64,000 nucleotides of DNA from Corticium candelabrum (Eukaryota; Porifera; Homoscleromorpha; Homosclerophorida; Plakinidae). The notes under the pieces were generated by a model. It was not told the DNA's origin and ran no database searches. It saw nothing but the letters and a program-made list of their open reading frames with translations. The position numbers and the translations under genes are program-made. Below, piece after piece: positions 1 to 10,107 of the stretch (the stretch's first letter is position 1; each line of letters starts with the position of its first letter). The stretch spans positions 2,854,068 to 2,918,067 of the forward strand of contig NC_085100.1 in NCBI RefSeq assembly GCF_963422355.1. The letters run 5' to 3'.

Positions 1-418
1 TAACACAGGAGACTGGCTAAGACAGGAGACAATCTAAGACAGGATGATCTCTAAGACAGAAGACAATCTAAGACAGCATGATCTCTAAGACAGAAGACAA
101 TCTAAGACAGCATGATCTCTAAGACAGAAGACAATCTAAGACAGGATGATCTCTAAGACAGAAAACAATCTAAGACAGGAGATGGTCTAAGGCAGAAGAC
201 TATCCAAGACAGGAGACAATCTCAGACAGGATGATCTCTAAGACAGAAGACTATCTAACACAGGAGACTATCTAAGACAAGACGATCTCTAAGACAAAAG
301 ACTATCTCAGACACAAGACTATCTAAGACAGAAGACTATCTAAGACATGAGACAATCTAACACAGGAGATGATCTAAGACAGCAGAAGATCTAGGAGAAG
401 ATCTAGGAGACGATCTAA
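1..418. repeat. minisatellite of AAGACAG-type units
   Basis: Tandem degenerate array built from short modules (CTAAGACAG, then GATGATCT or AAGACAAT), with a higher-order period near 34 bp in the first 180 bases. It begins at the window edge, so its full length is unknown. It lies beyond the 3' end of the minus-strand NT-C2 gene. No spacer/repeat alternation of a CRISPR kind is present. Confidence 0.85.
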
Positions 419-583
419 GCAAGCAAACATTCACATGGCTAACAAGTAGCATGTTTACAAGTGAGAGGGTAGATCAAACTGGTACAACAAACTACCTGAC
501 ATCATCAAAACCCAAAACATAAAAACACACATAACTCAATTCTACACAATCACGTGTCAACAGCAACTCTTATTACTGAGAGA

Positions 584-2044
584 TTAAACCTGTTGAGACT
601 GAGACTTGTCCACGTGTGAAATACTGTCAGAGCTTTTTGTTGCCAGACTCGACAACGAAGCCGAAGCCGAAGCAGAATGAGCCTTCTCAACTGTATGACT
701 TGTCTTCTGTGCCTCTTTCCTGTACGAAGGTGATTGACTGATCAATGCAAATGGTAGCGATGCGGCAGCATGCCACTGCTGAAACGTTTTCCATTCCGAT
801 TGATTCGTTACGGCAGTTGAAATCACATGTAGCCCATCGCGTTCAAGCTAACACACACAATAGAGACAGAAACGGATAACAAGTTCTAGTAGTATGGCCA
901 TACCAAAGTGCCTGCAGAGTCAATGACAACAAACCGAAGTCCTCCTTCAACACTACCAAACACAAAAGATCAGAAACTTCCAATTCTGTTCCATAATGTC
1001 AATGACATGACTACCAGTAGGTCTGAAAACGTAGCCATTTACATGACTGGTCAAGACGTAATAGCTAATCAAGAGCATGCTGTTCAACAAACAACTTATT
1101 CAATCTGTTTTGTCCATGCATGCCACTACTCTAACCCTAGTCATCATGATCAATAACAATGCAACAGAACAACAGCAAACAAGCCAAATTTTATGTTTAT
1201 ATTTCGATGTCAAATAAATACATTAGTATATATGATGCAACAAATAAAGAAATTAAACTAAACGTTGATGTTGATAATTACAAATAACAATGAATGCCCA
1301 AAATTTAAAATGTCAGGTCAACCTCTTGCTAGAGCACAATGTCCGACCCAAATTTTTGCCTTATATTCCACTCTGTGTAACTCATATTGCTTGCTCACTT
1401 GTATTGCCTATGCAATCTGTCACACATATCGTCTTCGTAATCCAAGCTGAGCCACGGCATCTTCTGTTCTTTCACAAACTCCATCATGTCTGTAGCAGAC
1501 CTATAACATAGAGCCATATTGTACACTCAGAACGGACAGTGTCAGTGACACACCCACTTGTCGCTTGATATAAATACAACCTCAAAGCTTCCAGCGTTAT
1601 CTCGCAGTATTTTGTAGAATCTAAACAAAAATTAATTGTCTACAAAAAAAACAATCAACAAAAACGTGACAACAACTTTAACAAAGTTTCAATAAAATTG
1701 TTTGTTTTGTGTTCCCGAGAAGAGAATAGAAGCTAATGCAAACAAAAACATGTATATGAAATAATGACACTAAAACGGCTCACTGAACAGTTACCCCTAA
1801 AACAGAATATTCACGGAAATTTAACTGATCAGATTGTGAAATGAGTTTTCCTTCAGAGTCTCGAAAGTGTGCTGCTAAGAAGAAGTCAGCTATGTCTGAT
1901 TGGAGATCTCGTTTAGGAGATACCGTGCCGTTGGTTGACGGCTGTGTTGCAGGAGGAGGTGGAGATGATACAGAGGATTGCACTGAAGACGTAGAAGCTA
2001 GAAACAGAGCAAAGCAAACACAATTTTAATACCACAAATTGTGC

Positions 2045-2123
<79 letters not shown>

Positions 2124-3744
2124 CATGTGTCACTAGTCTTGCATGCTCACACATATGTATATGCAAACTATCTCTTATGTGTAGGTGCTGACCTAAAGAT
2201 GCTGTGGCCAAAAGTGTTGTTGAATGTTGACCATCCTTTCTCTGGGATTCCTTGTTATCCTGTTCTACTTCACTAAGTGAGGCACTGCACCACACAATGA
2301 TTATGATCAATTTACATGAATTCAAGCAAAAATAGCAAAATATCAGCCAAATGCATATTGAGGCATAAGACTAAACAGGCACACAAGAACGCACACAGAC
2401 AGACAGACAGGCAGACAGACAGACAGATGGACAAACAGACAGATGGATATACAGATATACCAGGGCTCAAAAAATTGGTCCAACCATTTTGTCGTCATTT
2501 GAAGAGTTTCCAAAAATTTTAGGTCGTCAAATTTTTTAGTCTAGGATGTTATGTTGATATCAATCATGGTATTTAGTGGTACAATGGTATATCACCATTT
2601 GTACAGCGTTCTAAAACTCAGTGCAGTGCAAGCATACAGCGCAGTATTCCGTACTTCACAGCGGCATGTAACCAAGAGTATCCAATACATTACCGCTGAG
2701 CCAATGGTAGGACATGTTACACATTAGACAGAGCTAAGACATCTTCGCGGAGGCAGGGAAGACAATAGTGATAGCTAATTGAATTAGTGATTACGCATAC
2801 CACCTCTCTTTGCCAAAACAAGGCGGGGTTTCAACCAGACTTCCACATATCATCACACTGCGAAAACTGTCTGTTTCTTGCTACTAAAATCGCATCTACC
2901 TATTTTGGCCTACAGGATTTACCATTGTCTTCACTTCCTCACATGCTCCCTGGTCACAAACTTTATGCCTTTACTCTGTCAGCACCCTGAGATGGCTCTC
3001 ACACTACCCGTTTCATTATCCGTGATATGAGCAGTTTTTCAACGTACGCTGCTGGTATATAATTTACTACACGTACATGTCACTGTACGACAAATGTCCC
3101 AATGTGAGCGTCAAAGCGGCGCATGTTTCAGTACAGTACAGCTATCTGTCTGCATACCGAGAAAGCCATTACAAACTAAAAAGCCTTAGTCTGCTCTAGT
3201 CGTCATTTGACGACCTAGACTACAACATTAGTCGTCAGTTGTAAAATTTAACTCGTCAAATGACGACTTGACGACCTATTTTTCGAGCCCTGCATACATA
3301 CCGACTGGCAACTGCACAATACATTAGTTATATCTCACACATTCGTCCCCTGCTGATCAGGATTATGACTCGAATCCAATATCAGCGATTGCCTTGATTG
3401 TACATTATTAACACTCATTGTAGTCTCTGTGTCGTCGTCGTCGTCAAAATCGCGAGCATTGTCAATAGAACTAAATGTGCTCATCATGTCGTCATCACTA
3501 CAACAAAGACAAAATCCTTAATTACATCAACATAAGCTGGTCACTGTAACCACATGTCTCACTATGATTTTCCCTGTTTGAGAAACTGACACCATATCTT
3601 TGCTACAACAACAACTGACTGGACCTTCACAGAATTACACTTGAACTCCAGACTCAATTCTTCCCTTCGTATCAAAGCAGTAAGGATATTAAACATCACA
3701 GCTACCTTGCTGTATATACAATAATCGAGTATATTAAGACAGGC

Positions 3745-3783
<39 letters not shown>

Positions 3784-6336
3784 TTGTTTTATTTGAACTC
3801 TTACTCTACCGATAACAAGCGCTAACTTTATGCAAAACAATAACAGTCAATAGACGAAATGTTGAATGTCTCTATCATATGTAAAGTCATCGAAGTTGCA
3901 CTTAGACAACTTTGACAACTTCTTAATAATCACTCGAGAGTTGCAAGACTGTACAACTACAGACAGTTGCTTCCTCCATCTATCTCGAAAGTCTGCTTCA
4001 TTGTTCCTTCCATGTTCATCTTTTGACTTCTTGGAGATCTTATTTAAATATTCTTCAGCCATAGGGCCCTAAAAGCCAAAGTGCTTTGAAAACCAATGGG
4101 ATACATAGTGTGGTGGACTCTGATATGGATTGTTGTTGACCATATTTTGCCATCTTTCTTTGTTCTCGCATCTCTGCCGCGTAGCCTGATCTTTTGGCAG
4201 CTGATTTTAGGGTGTCGCAACAATGTAGGTGAGCCATTGAAATATCCAAGTCTGTTGTGGAATATTCAGTAGGATTGTATTGCTATATCCGGTTGGTTCT
4301 CTGAGTTGATATATCTGTTTCAAGGCTCAACTTGATGTAGAATGTTTAATTCATCTAAACATTTAGCCCAAGTCGAGACAATTGTATTATGTTGCCAGGC
4401 TGGGCCCCCGCCAAACTTGCAGGTTAATAGATGGTAACCATGTTCATCAAGACTTGCGCCACAATCACACTTGGTAACAATTTGAGAAAGGTAAAGGAAT
4501 GCCAAGTCTCAAGAATGCTGTCAACCGAAATTCTGAAGATTTAATAACAAATTTTGGTGCTGAAGGGATAGTTCGAAGCCATAAACCAGCTCCACGTCCC
4601 TGACATGACCTTATCCTTGCAGCATGCTTGACAGAAGATGTTTTCATAATACATGTTGCAGCATTCTCTTCAGCGATATCAGAGCTTAGGCTATTTTGTA
4701 GTTTTACTGGATTTGCCGTAAGTCCAGACAAAGTCTGAGGTGTGAGTGCCTCTCCATCCGATCCTACAGTGGCAGAAAGGCTTGCAACTGCCTCACAAAG
4801 ATGCTGATAGAAAGAAGGTGGACAGACAGACAGACAGAGACAGCCAGATAGACAGACAACCAGACAGACAGACAGACACAGATAGACAGACAACCAGACA
4901 GACAACCAGACAGACAGACAACCAGACAGACAGACAGACAGACAACCAGACAGACAGACAAATAGACAGACAGATAGACAGACAGACAGACAACCAGACA
5001 GACAGACAGACAGACAAATAGACAGACAGATAGACAGACAGACAGACAACCAGACAGACAGACATGTACAACGGTCATCGTTGTGACTGCAAATCTGTTT
5101 AGCAATACGTATGTCCTACTCTCCATTTATCTGTTTGACCATTTGTCTGCTTCTGTCATTGTATGTACAAGAGTTGACTAACAGCTAATTAATTAATCCA
5201 TATTTACCCTTCATAGATTAATAAATCAAAGTGTTTAGAAACTAGTTGATCACTATTTACAAGTATTGCATGTCAATGAAGCATGCTGCAACAGGTTCTC
5301 TCAGACCTTAAAATGGAAGTCTCAAGAAAGCAACAAAATTAGTACTATGACAATATACCTTCAAATTTTGTAAACTAACTAAAGCTTGTTTGACACAGCC
5401 ACTCCAAAAATGGTATACATCCTCCAATTAGTCATACCTTTTCCTGACTCTGTCTATTTGGTTGTCTAATCTGTGTCTCTCTGCCCTTCTGTCACTTTCC
5501 TATTTTTTCTTTCTTATCACTCAAGATTTAACTTTAAAATCAGTTCAAATTTCTAAACGAACTCACAAGTATCGACAACACAGTGTGCTCTAAAGTTTAA
5601 TAAAGTAGAAAGCAACTTACTCTGATTCGGCCTCTCTACTGATGTGCTCTGCCATGTTAATGTAAAACACTGCCAACACCTTTTTCTTCCCGTGTCCAGA
5701 CTCCTAGGAGAAACGGAAATAGAACAGACTCACACTATACAATCATTCATCATTTCTCACATCTTCAACTTGAAACTTATACTCTTTCTCATCGAATCCT
5801 TCTCCCTTCGTTTCCTGCAACAGTAAAAGACAGTTCCGTACATTGCATGCGCACTTATTAACTAAGTTGTAACGTTCTAGTAGATAGTTCTGCCACTTTG
5901 CATGGAACGTGCACGTTTCATCTACCTTATACAAAGTCACTAGCAACTCTTGCTCGTCGGGAGGATCCCACACAGCATGAAACTGGCCGCTCTCGCTTCC
6001 CTCCGATATGCGAGCCTGCAGAGCAACACCCTACGCATCACTAACAACCGAACTGACAGCAATGTCAACACCAACCGGACTGCTGCTCACAGCTCTCTGC
6101 CCACGCGACCAGCGGACAGTCAGAGAGGTCGGGCGCCTGCAAGAAACGAGAGCAAACATGAAGTCGGCATTGCACGCACGCGACCAGTCACTGAGTAGCA
6201 GGAGACTCTAGGTGACCAACCATCCTTTCAAGCATATCATGTCGATTGATTCGAATGCAGATGTATAACGATATTTGATGGCATCCTTTCCTACGCGCCC
6301 CAGCTTGCGGCCAGCCTTTGCGAGAGCGCTGGCCAT
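584..6336 (-). CDS. NT-type C2 domain protein with EHBP1-like N terminus, multi-exon
   Basis: Exons read by phase: 6221-6336, 6091-6136, 5926-6015, 5761-5814, 5621-5703, 3563-3664, 3339-3497, 2193-2284, 1784-1997, 1399-1500. A terminal exon is likely at 584-847, but its join to the previous exon is unresolved. The protein starts MASALAKAGRKLGRVGKDAI, then shows WRPTSLTVRWSRG, VWDPPDEQELLVTLYK, GFDEKEYKFQVED, GKKKVLAVFYINMAEHIS and an aspartate-rich stretch. This order matches the N-terminal C2 domain and following acidic linker of EHBP1, the EH-domain binding endocytic/actin adaptor. Phases agree from exon 1 to exon 10. The later exons show Ser/Pro-rich sequence and no calponin-homology or bMERB domain in this window, so it may be a shorter relative. 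Introns 5 and 7 carry transposon debris. Expected site: cytoplasmic face of endosomal membranes (family inference). Confidence 0.8.
848..1398. other. intron-like stretch near the 3' end of the NT-C2 gene
   Basis: No convincing coding exon was found. A weak candidate lies around 960-1035 on the minus strand after a TTTTCAG acceptor, but no phase-compatible donor to the last exon was seen. The sequence is AT-rich without clear repeats. Confidence 0.4.
2046..2119. repeat. (GT)n microsatellite
   Basis: About 37 GT units with few interruptions, in an intron of the NT-C2 gene just 3' of the exon at 2193-2284. Confidence 0.95.
2461..3294. mobile_element. hAT-like non-autonomous DNA transposon (MITE)
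   Basis: Left end CAGGGCTCAAAAAATTGGTC and right end, read in reverse complement, CAGGGCTCGAAAAATAGGTC form matching terminal inverted repeats beginning CAGGG, as in many hAT elements. Subterminal GTCGTCAAATGACGAC motifs recur near both ends. There is no transposase reading frame. A clean 8-bp target duplication was not evident. It lies in intron 7 of the NT-C2 gene. Confidence 0.7.
3739..3783. repeat. (ACAG)n microsatellite
   Basis: About 11 ACAG units in intron 5 of the NT-C2 gene, right next to exon 6 (3563-3664). The same tetranucleotide recurs at 2396-2445, 4818-5065, 16388-16490, 46966-47032 and 47300-47330. Confidence 0.9.
3847..4800 (-). pseudogene. LINE (non-LTR retrotransposon) ORF2 C-terminal fragment, decayed
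   Basis: Conceptual minus-strand translation gives, in order, a thumb-like stretch (GRGAGLWLRTIPSAP), a zinc-finger-like CDCG...DEHGYHLLTCKFGGG motif, then LDISMAH-like and WRKQLSVVVQSCNS segments, which are the usual C-terminal parts of one group of LINE ORF2 proteins. The pieces lie in different frames: there is a frame change between about 4505 and 4465, a stop near 4320, a further frame change into 4055-4249, and another before 3847-4062. About 300 codons survive, the 5' part is gone, and a 250-bp (ACAG)n tract abuts the break at 4818. It sits in intron 5 of the NT-C2 gene in the same orientation. Its protein differs from the LINE at 13.6 kb, so it is a second family. Confidence 0.8.
4818..5065. 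repeat. long imperfect (ACAG)n / ACAGACAACC array
   Basis: About 250 bp of ACAG units with interspersed ACAACC and ATAG variants. It yields long Ser/Val/Cys/Leu-rich open frames on both strands that are artefacts of the repeat. Confidence 0.95.
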
Positions 6337-6478
6337 GATATGAACTGCACCAAATCTGAAGACCCGGATAATCAATAACGCGTCGTCGTACAGACCACAC
6401 GTTGTGGGCTAAAAAATATTTCATACACATATGTATGATATTCTGTAAGTTCTGCACACTTTAATCATGGCTAAAAAA

Positions 6479-6525
6479 ATCAGTAATCTGGCTTCTCCAG
6501 AGAAGATTCAACCAGATAACGTCAT
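6479..6525 (-). promoter_or_regulatory. candidate SECIS element in the msrA 3'UTR
   Basis: The minus strand reads ATGAC, a 9-nt arm GTTATCTGG, an apical region TTGAATCTTCTCTGGAGAAG, the complementary arm CCAGATTAC, then TGAT. The two arms pair with one T-T mismatch. The ATGA and TGAT sides can form the non-Watson-Crick SECIS quartet. An unpaired AA lies 13 nt after the TGA of the quartet. CTTCT and AGAAG can form the extra apical ministem of a form-2 SECIS. It begins about 90 nt after the msrA stop codon on the transcribed strand. A folding search was not possible here; motif spacing is as in eukaryotic SECIS elements. Confidence 0.8.
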
Positions 6526-6615
6526 GTACCAATTTCAAGATGCACTCCTTACTACTAATGTTTCATGGAATATTCAATTTCTAATGCAGGAAGTTCAGTC
6601 TCACATAAAGTTCAA

Positions 6616-8810
6616 CTACTTGCGGCCAACTGTAGCCCTTAGCTTTTCCTTTGCTTTGTTACTAAGATTAAAGTCTTCGATTTCTCTCTGCAGTTGATCT
6701 TGAGTGCCATGGCCACCAAGATAGCCATTCAGACGTGCAGCAATGTGTGATGTCATCAAGTCGGCATCAGAAAGATTCAACTCATGCAAAATTTGAGAAT
6801 TTTGCCTGAGAATGTATTTCTGATGATAGCTAGAACATAAAGCAAATGACAATTTAAACTAACTAAAAACAAACCAAATAATAATAATAATAATAAATAA
6901 TAATAATATTTATTTTTATCGAATCACACACAGTAATGCAGTTCCCACTGGGGCATACTAATACACGTACAACACACAGCTAAATACAGTAACAACACAA
7001 GACAAACTACTTCCCTTCAACCCAAAATAGAACAGAAATCTCAAAGAATAAAACAAGACGATGTTCCGGTACTAAACTGTATACGTTAACCAAACCACAA
7101 ACAGTTCTGTATGTCTGCATGTGTTTCTTACATTGCCCCGAGAGGGAACCACCATTATGTTGGTGTGATCAAGTTCAGGGCCGTAGGAGCTGGTGCAGCT
7201 GGTCCAGCCATGGCCGGACCACTTTTTCCCCAGAGTGAACTCTTACCAGAGACCCAATTCAGAGCTGTATACTATAGGAACCATGCAGTCTAGTCAGTCC
7301 GGTTTTGGCCGGGCTATCTTTCAAAAACTGTACTTCAGATAGGTGGCAATTGCCCAAATCTTCTGATTAAAAATATAGTTGATTAAATAGCTAATATATT
7401 TATAGTTGAAACAAAAGTAAATTATATCATCTTGACTTAATTGCTATTGCGCTGCCCAAGTCTGAGGTCATTGCATAGGTTCAAGAACCCGTTGTACAAT
7501 AGATTATTATTATATTACCAGCTAGTATGCTGGAAGACTGCTCTCTTGGCACTATCGTTGGACCACACCCTCTTAGCGAGTGCTAAGCCGGACCACTTTT
7601 GAAATTCTTCCTACGGGCCTGTCAGAATCAAATATATCATATCATATCATATCATTTCTCTTTCTCCCAGTCAACATACATACATTGTACAAACAGATAT
7701 AATAAACAGACAAAGTTAAAACTAATGGACAGATAGACACAAACAGACAGAGTAGACACAGAGACAAACAGAAAAACAGACACACTGACAGACAAACAAA
7801 AAGATAAACAGACAAACAAAAAGATAAACAGACAAACAAAAAGATAAACAGACAAACAGATAAACAAACATACAAACAAAACAGCAAAAATCCAGTTTTA
7901 GAATGACAAAGACCTAATAGAAACAAAATTTTATAGCTTAGTGCACTAAACAGTTCAAAAAATAGCAAATACAACATTGATATTTTAACCATACTTCTCA
8001 GCATCGTAAAAGGTCTGCGCAGCTTCTATCTTGGTCATGATTTTCTTGGACATCGTCTTCTGCAATGCATCACGAGACGACAAAGCCTTCTTATGTTGTT
8101 CTTCTGAATGATAAAAAATCGCAGACATATACTGTCTGTTCATTGGCGTCGTGCAGCTGTGGTTCTTCCAGAACATGTCCAGTAGCTCCTCGTACGTAAT
8201 TTTGGCTGCATCAAACTCAAGCATGACACTCTCTGTGTGATCTCCCCTATGTAGACAGACAAAAACAATAAAAATACAAAACATAATACGTTAAGTAATA
8301 ATTTAAAGAGTAGGCGTTCCAAACCGCGTTTAACAAAGGTCTGGAACTGCGAGGCTACGCTTTGCCCAGCCTCGTACCCAGGCCTTCTTGCGCGCCGGAT
8401 CTCCGGGCGCGCAAGAGGGCCTGGGTACGAGGCTAAGTTTTGCAGTAGATGTCTCGCCCTAAAAGTGCTTGCCCCGCCCCATGCATGAAAACACGATCAC
8501 GCGTCGGCCCTTACAAGCTTCGGTAGGTTGGATTCGGTTTTGAACCGCCTGTGAAGCCGACTCTTGTTGTTACGACCCCGTCTACGGCACCAAATTGGGC
8601 CTCGGGGAACCAAAATCAGCTCATAGCAAAAGTCGCCTTTTGCGTCTCGTAGCATGGCTCTTCCACTGCTTTTACCGATGCCATGTGAGATCCAAAACTT
8701 GTTCGTACGACGGAGAGATCTGATTTTGCAACAGTTGCTCTAGCCAAACGCGATCCCATCAAATGTGACAAAAGAATGACGAGTGAAGTCACAGACGTCA
8801 TATGACTCAT
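6616..8810 (-). CDS. msrA: selenocysteine-containing peptide methionine sulfoxide reductase A
   Basis: Three exons: 8515-8810, 7995-8246 and 6616-6829; 762 nt, 253 residues with TGA read as Sec. Junction phases match exactly (YRSL|GDHTES and DAEN|YHQKY). MsrA reduces methionine-S-sulfoxide in proteins and free form. Family blocks seen: ATFAMS-TGA-FWFPEAQFG, DGVVTTRVGFTGG, NPTYRSLGDHTESV, FWKNHSCT, RQYMSAIFYH, FYDAENYHQKY, ARLNGYLGGHG. The TGA at 8616-8618 (residue 65) sits exactly where the catalytic Cys of GCFW is found, and the frame continues undamaged for 188 residues. There is no C-terminal resolving Cys pair. The N terminus from the first ATG is hydrophobic with basic residues and may be a mitochondrial or secretory leader; an internal Met at about residue 46 would give a cytosolic form. 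Divergent from MRPL34. Intron 1 holds a long palindrome. Confidence 0.93.
6875..6912. repeat. (AAT)n microsatellite
   Basis: Imperfect AAT/ATA repeat in msrA intron 2. Confidence 0.85.
7176..7622. mobile_element. MITE-like element with CAGG(G/C)CCGTAGGA ends
   Basis: The left end reads CAGGGCCGTAGGA and the right end in reverse complement CAGGCCCGTAGGA. GGCCGGACCAC and GCCGGACCAC motifs also face each other inside. There is no coding capacity. It lies in msrA intron 2. hAT affiliation is a guess from the CAGG termini; no clear target duplication was seen. Confidence 0.5.
7625..7890. repeat. ATATC and imperfect ACAG/ACAA repeats
   Basis: A short (ATATC)n run followed by a degenerate purine-rich array based on ACAGACAAACA, in msrA intron 2. 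Open frames through it are repeat artefacts. Confidence 0.75.
8368..8434. repeat. palindromic foldback in msrA intron 1
   Basis: Arms AGCCTCGTACCCAGGCC and GGCCTGGGTACGAGGCT are perfect reverse complements, continued by CTTGCGCGCC/GGCGCGCAAG around a short centre. This gives a hairpin of about 67 bp. It is likely a tiny foldback MITE, and it sits within the 268-nt first intron of msrA. Confidence 0.85.
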
Positions 8811-8913
8811 AATATCACGTGATCGATTATAGATCACGTGTATACTGCAAGACGTAGACGAAGATCTGTACTGACGTATATGTACAGTGCACTGACCACG
8901 CGTTAGACGTAAG
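8811..8913. promoter_or_regulatory. divergent promoter of msrA and MRPL34 with two E-boxes
   Basis: Only about 103 bp separate the two start codons. CACGTG occurs at 8816-8821 and 8835-8840, each within (A)TCACGTG context, 19 bp apart. Such sites are bound by bHLH-zip factors (USF, Myc/Max, MITF/TFE classes). No TATA box is visible. Confidence 0.6.
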
Positions 8914-9256
8914 ATGGCGTTGTGGCGTGGTATTCACAATTTGACTTGTGCAAGGTACTCGACTTATGTTAAGAGTTCCCGTATGTGAGTTCTCCAAGTC
9001 TGAATGTAATATTCATTTTATTTAATTTGTTTATTACGAATGTGGCATGTATACCTGATTTTTGTTGTCTTGAAGAAGTTTTATTACAACATGCTGTTTA
9101 GTAAACCAGACCTCCTCATCAGTACAGTAGACTACACGTGACTGCAATGACAATGTGACATTGATACACAGCAAGGGCACAAATCAATACGAAAAGCATA
9201 CAGTAACAGTGCCTCAGTAGTACTGCACTTGTATCAATACAAAGTAATGTGAAATG

Positions 9257-9312
<56 letters not shown>

Positions 9313-9841
9313 AATCGAATCTATTTTTCTATCAGACCAAACGGATTGATGTAAATACGTAAATACCCTGAAAGGACACAAATCAGAGCACATCCACATA
9401 CTACACAAACATCCAACTATTCAACCATAATAACCCACAAGACAGTAGGTGGTAAATTTAAATTTGCTCTTTTGTCACCTTTTTAGGCTTTATCTATCAA
9501 ATTTACGACTACCAGCTTGCAGACTCCAGCAGCAACAGCAGAAGTTTTTCCTCTCCACAATGTCATGCAGACCGTTAGCATCACTTTGTTCTCTTGGAAA
9601 GCCAGTGTATAGATTTAGGCCATCGATGATCTTTCCTGTGTTTACAAACGGAGTCTCTCTATGTAATGTTCGAACACCGGGAAACATGCAGACTCGATAT
9701 GTCACTCGTGGACGAGAATACCAACCGAGCACTCTGAGAAGGAAACGTAAATTTGGTTTTCTTGCCCGGCTCATGTCAAGAACGGGTCGCAAGATCCTTG
9801 CCAGGAGAAGAAAGAAGGGTCGAAAATTCCTCACACACTAG
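8914..9841 (+). CDS. MRPL34: mitochondrial large ribosomal subunit protein bL34m
   Basis: Two exons, 8914-8954 and 9487-9841, joined in phase (TGTGCAAG|GTACTC donor, TTTTTAG acceptor). The predicted protein is about 131 residues. The long N-terminal half is Ser/Arg/Leu-rich with a run of five glutamines, consistent with a mitochondrial presequence. The C terminus [19 protein letters not shown]...[18 protein letters not shown] is the bL34 signature (short, Arg/Lys-rich, structural, binds 23S-type rRNA). A (GT)n tract sits in the intron at 9259-9309. It is divergent from msrA and followed by the JmjC gene 266 bp downstream. Confidence 0.93.
9259..9309. repeat. (GT)n microsatellite
   Basis: About 25 GT units in the single intron of MRPL34. 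Confidence 0.95.
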
Positions 9842-10107
9842 TACAGTACTAACAAAGCAACTACAATTATTGCACCACTTTATCGTCCAACTCTGTTAGA
9901 CCACATTACTAAAACTAGTTTTATCTACAAATAACAACAAAATAGCTCTTAGTTGACATAACAATTAGCCATACATACCTGCATGTATGGCACTTGGCAA
10001 TTAGTAGGTTCTAGGTAAAGCGCGTTAGGCCTGTAATATCCGGAAAAGGAGGAGCTAACTCACATAAAGTTTTCAGTGTACAACCAAGACTTGCAAGTTC
10101 GGCCGTC

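Noticed and set aside
1-418. CRISPR-like or coding repeat array
   Set aside because: Degenerate minisatellite with no spacers and no sustained reading frame.
3847-4062. Possible extra exon of the NT-C2 gene (AEEYLNKISKKSKDEHG...)
   Set aside because: Phase does not fit between exons 5 and 6, and the sequence matches the C terminus of the adjoining LINE fragment.
4465-5126. Cys/Leu/Ser/Val-rich long open frames
   Set aside because: They arise from the (ACAG)n array; only the non-repeat part belongs to the LINE fragment.
8616-8618. TGA read as a stop that makes msrA a pseudogene
   Set aside because: Splice phases, all later MsrA blocks and a SECIS-like hairpin are intact, and the TGA sits exactly at the catalytic position. 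Decay would not hit only this codon.
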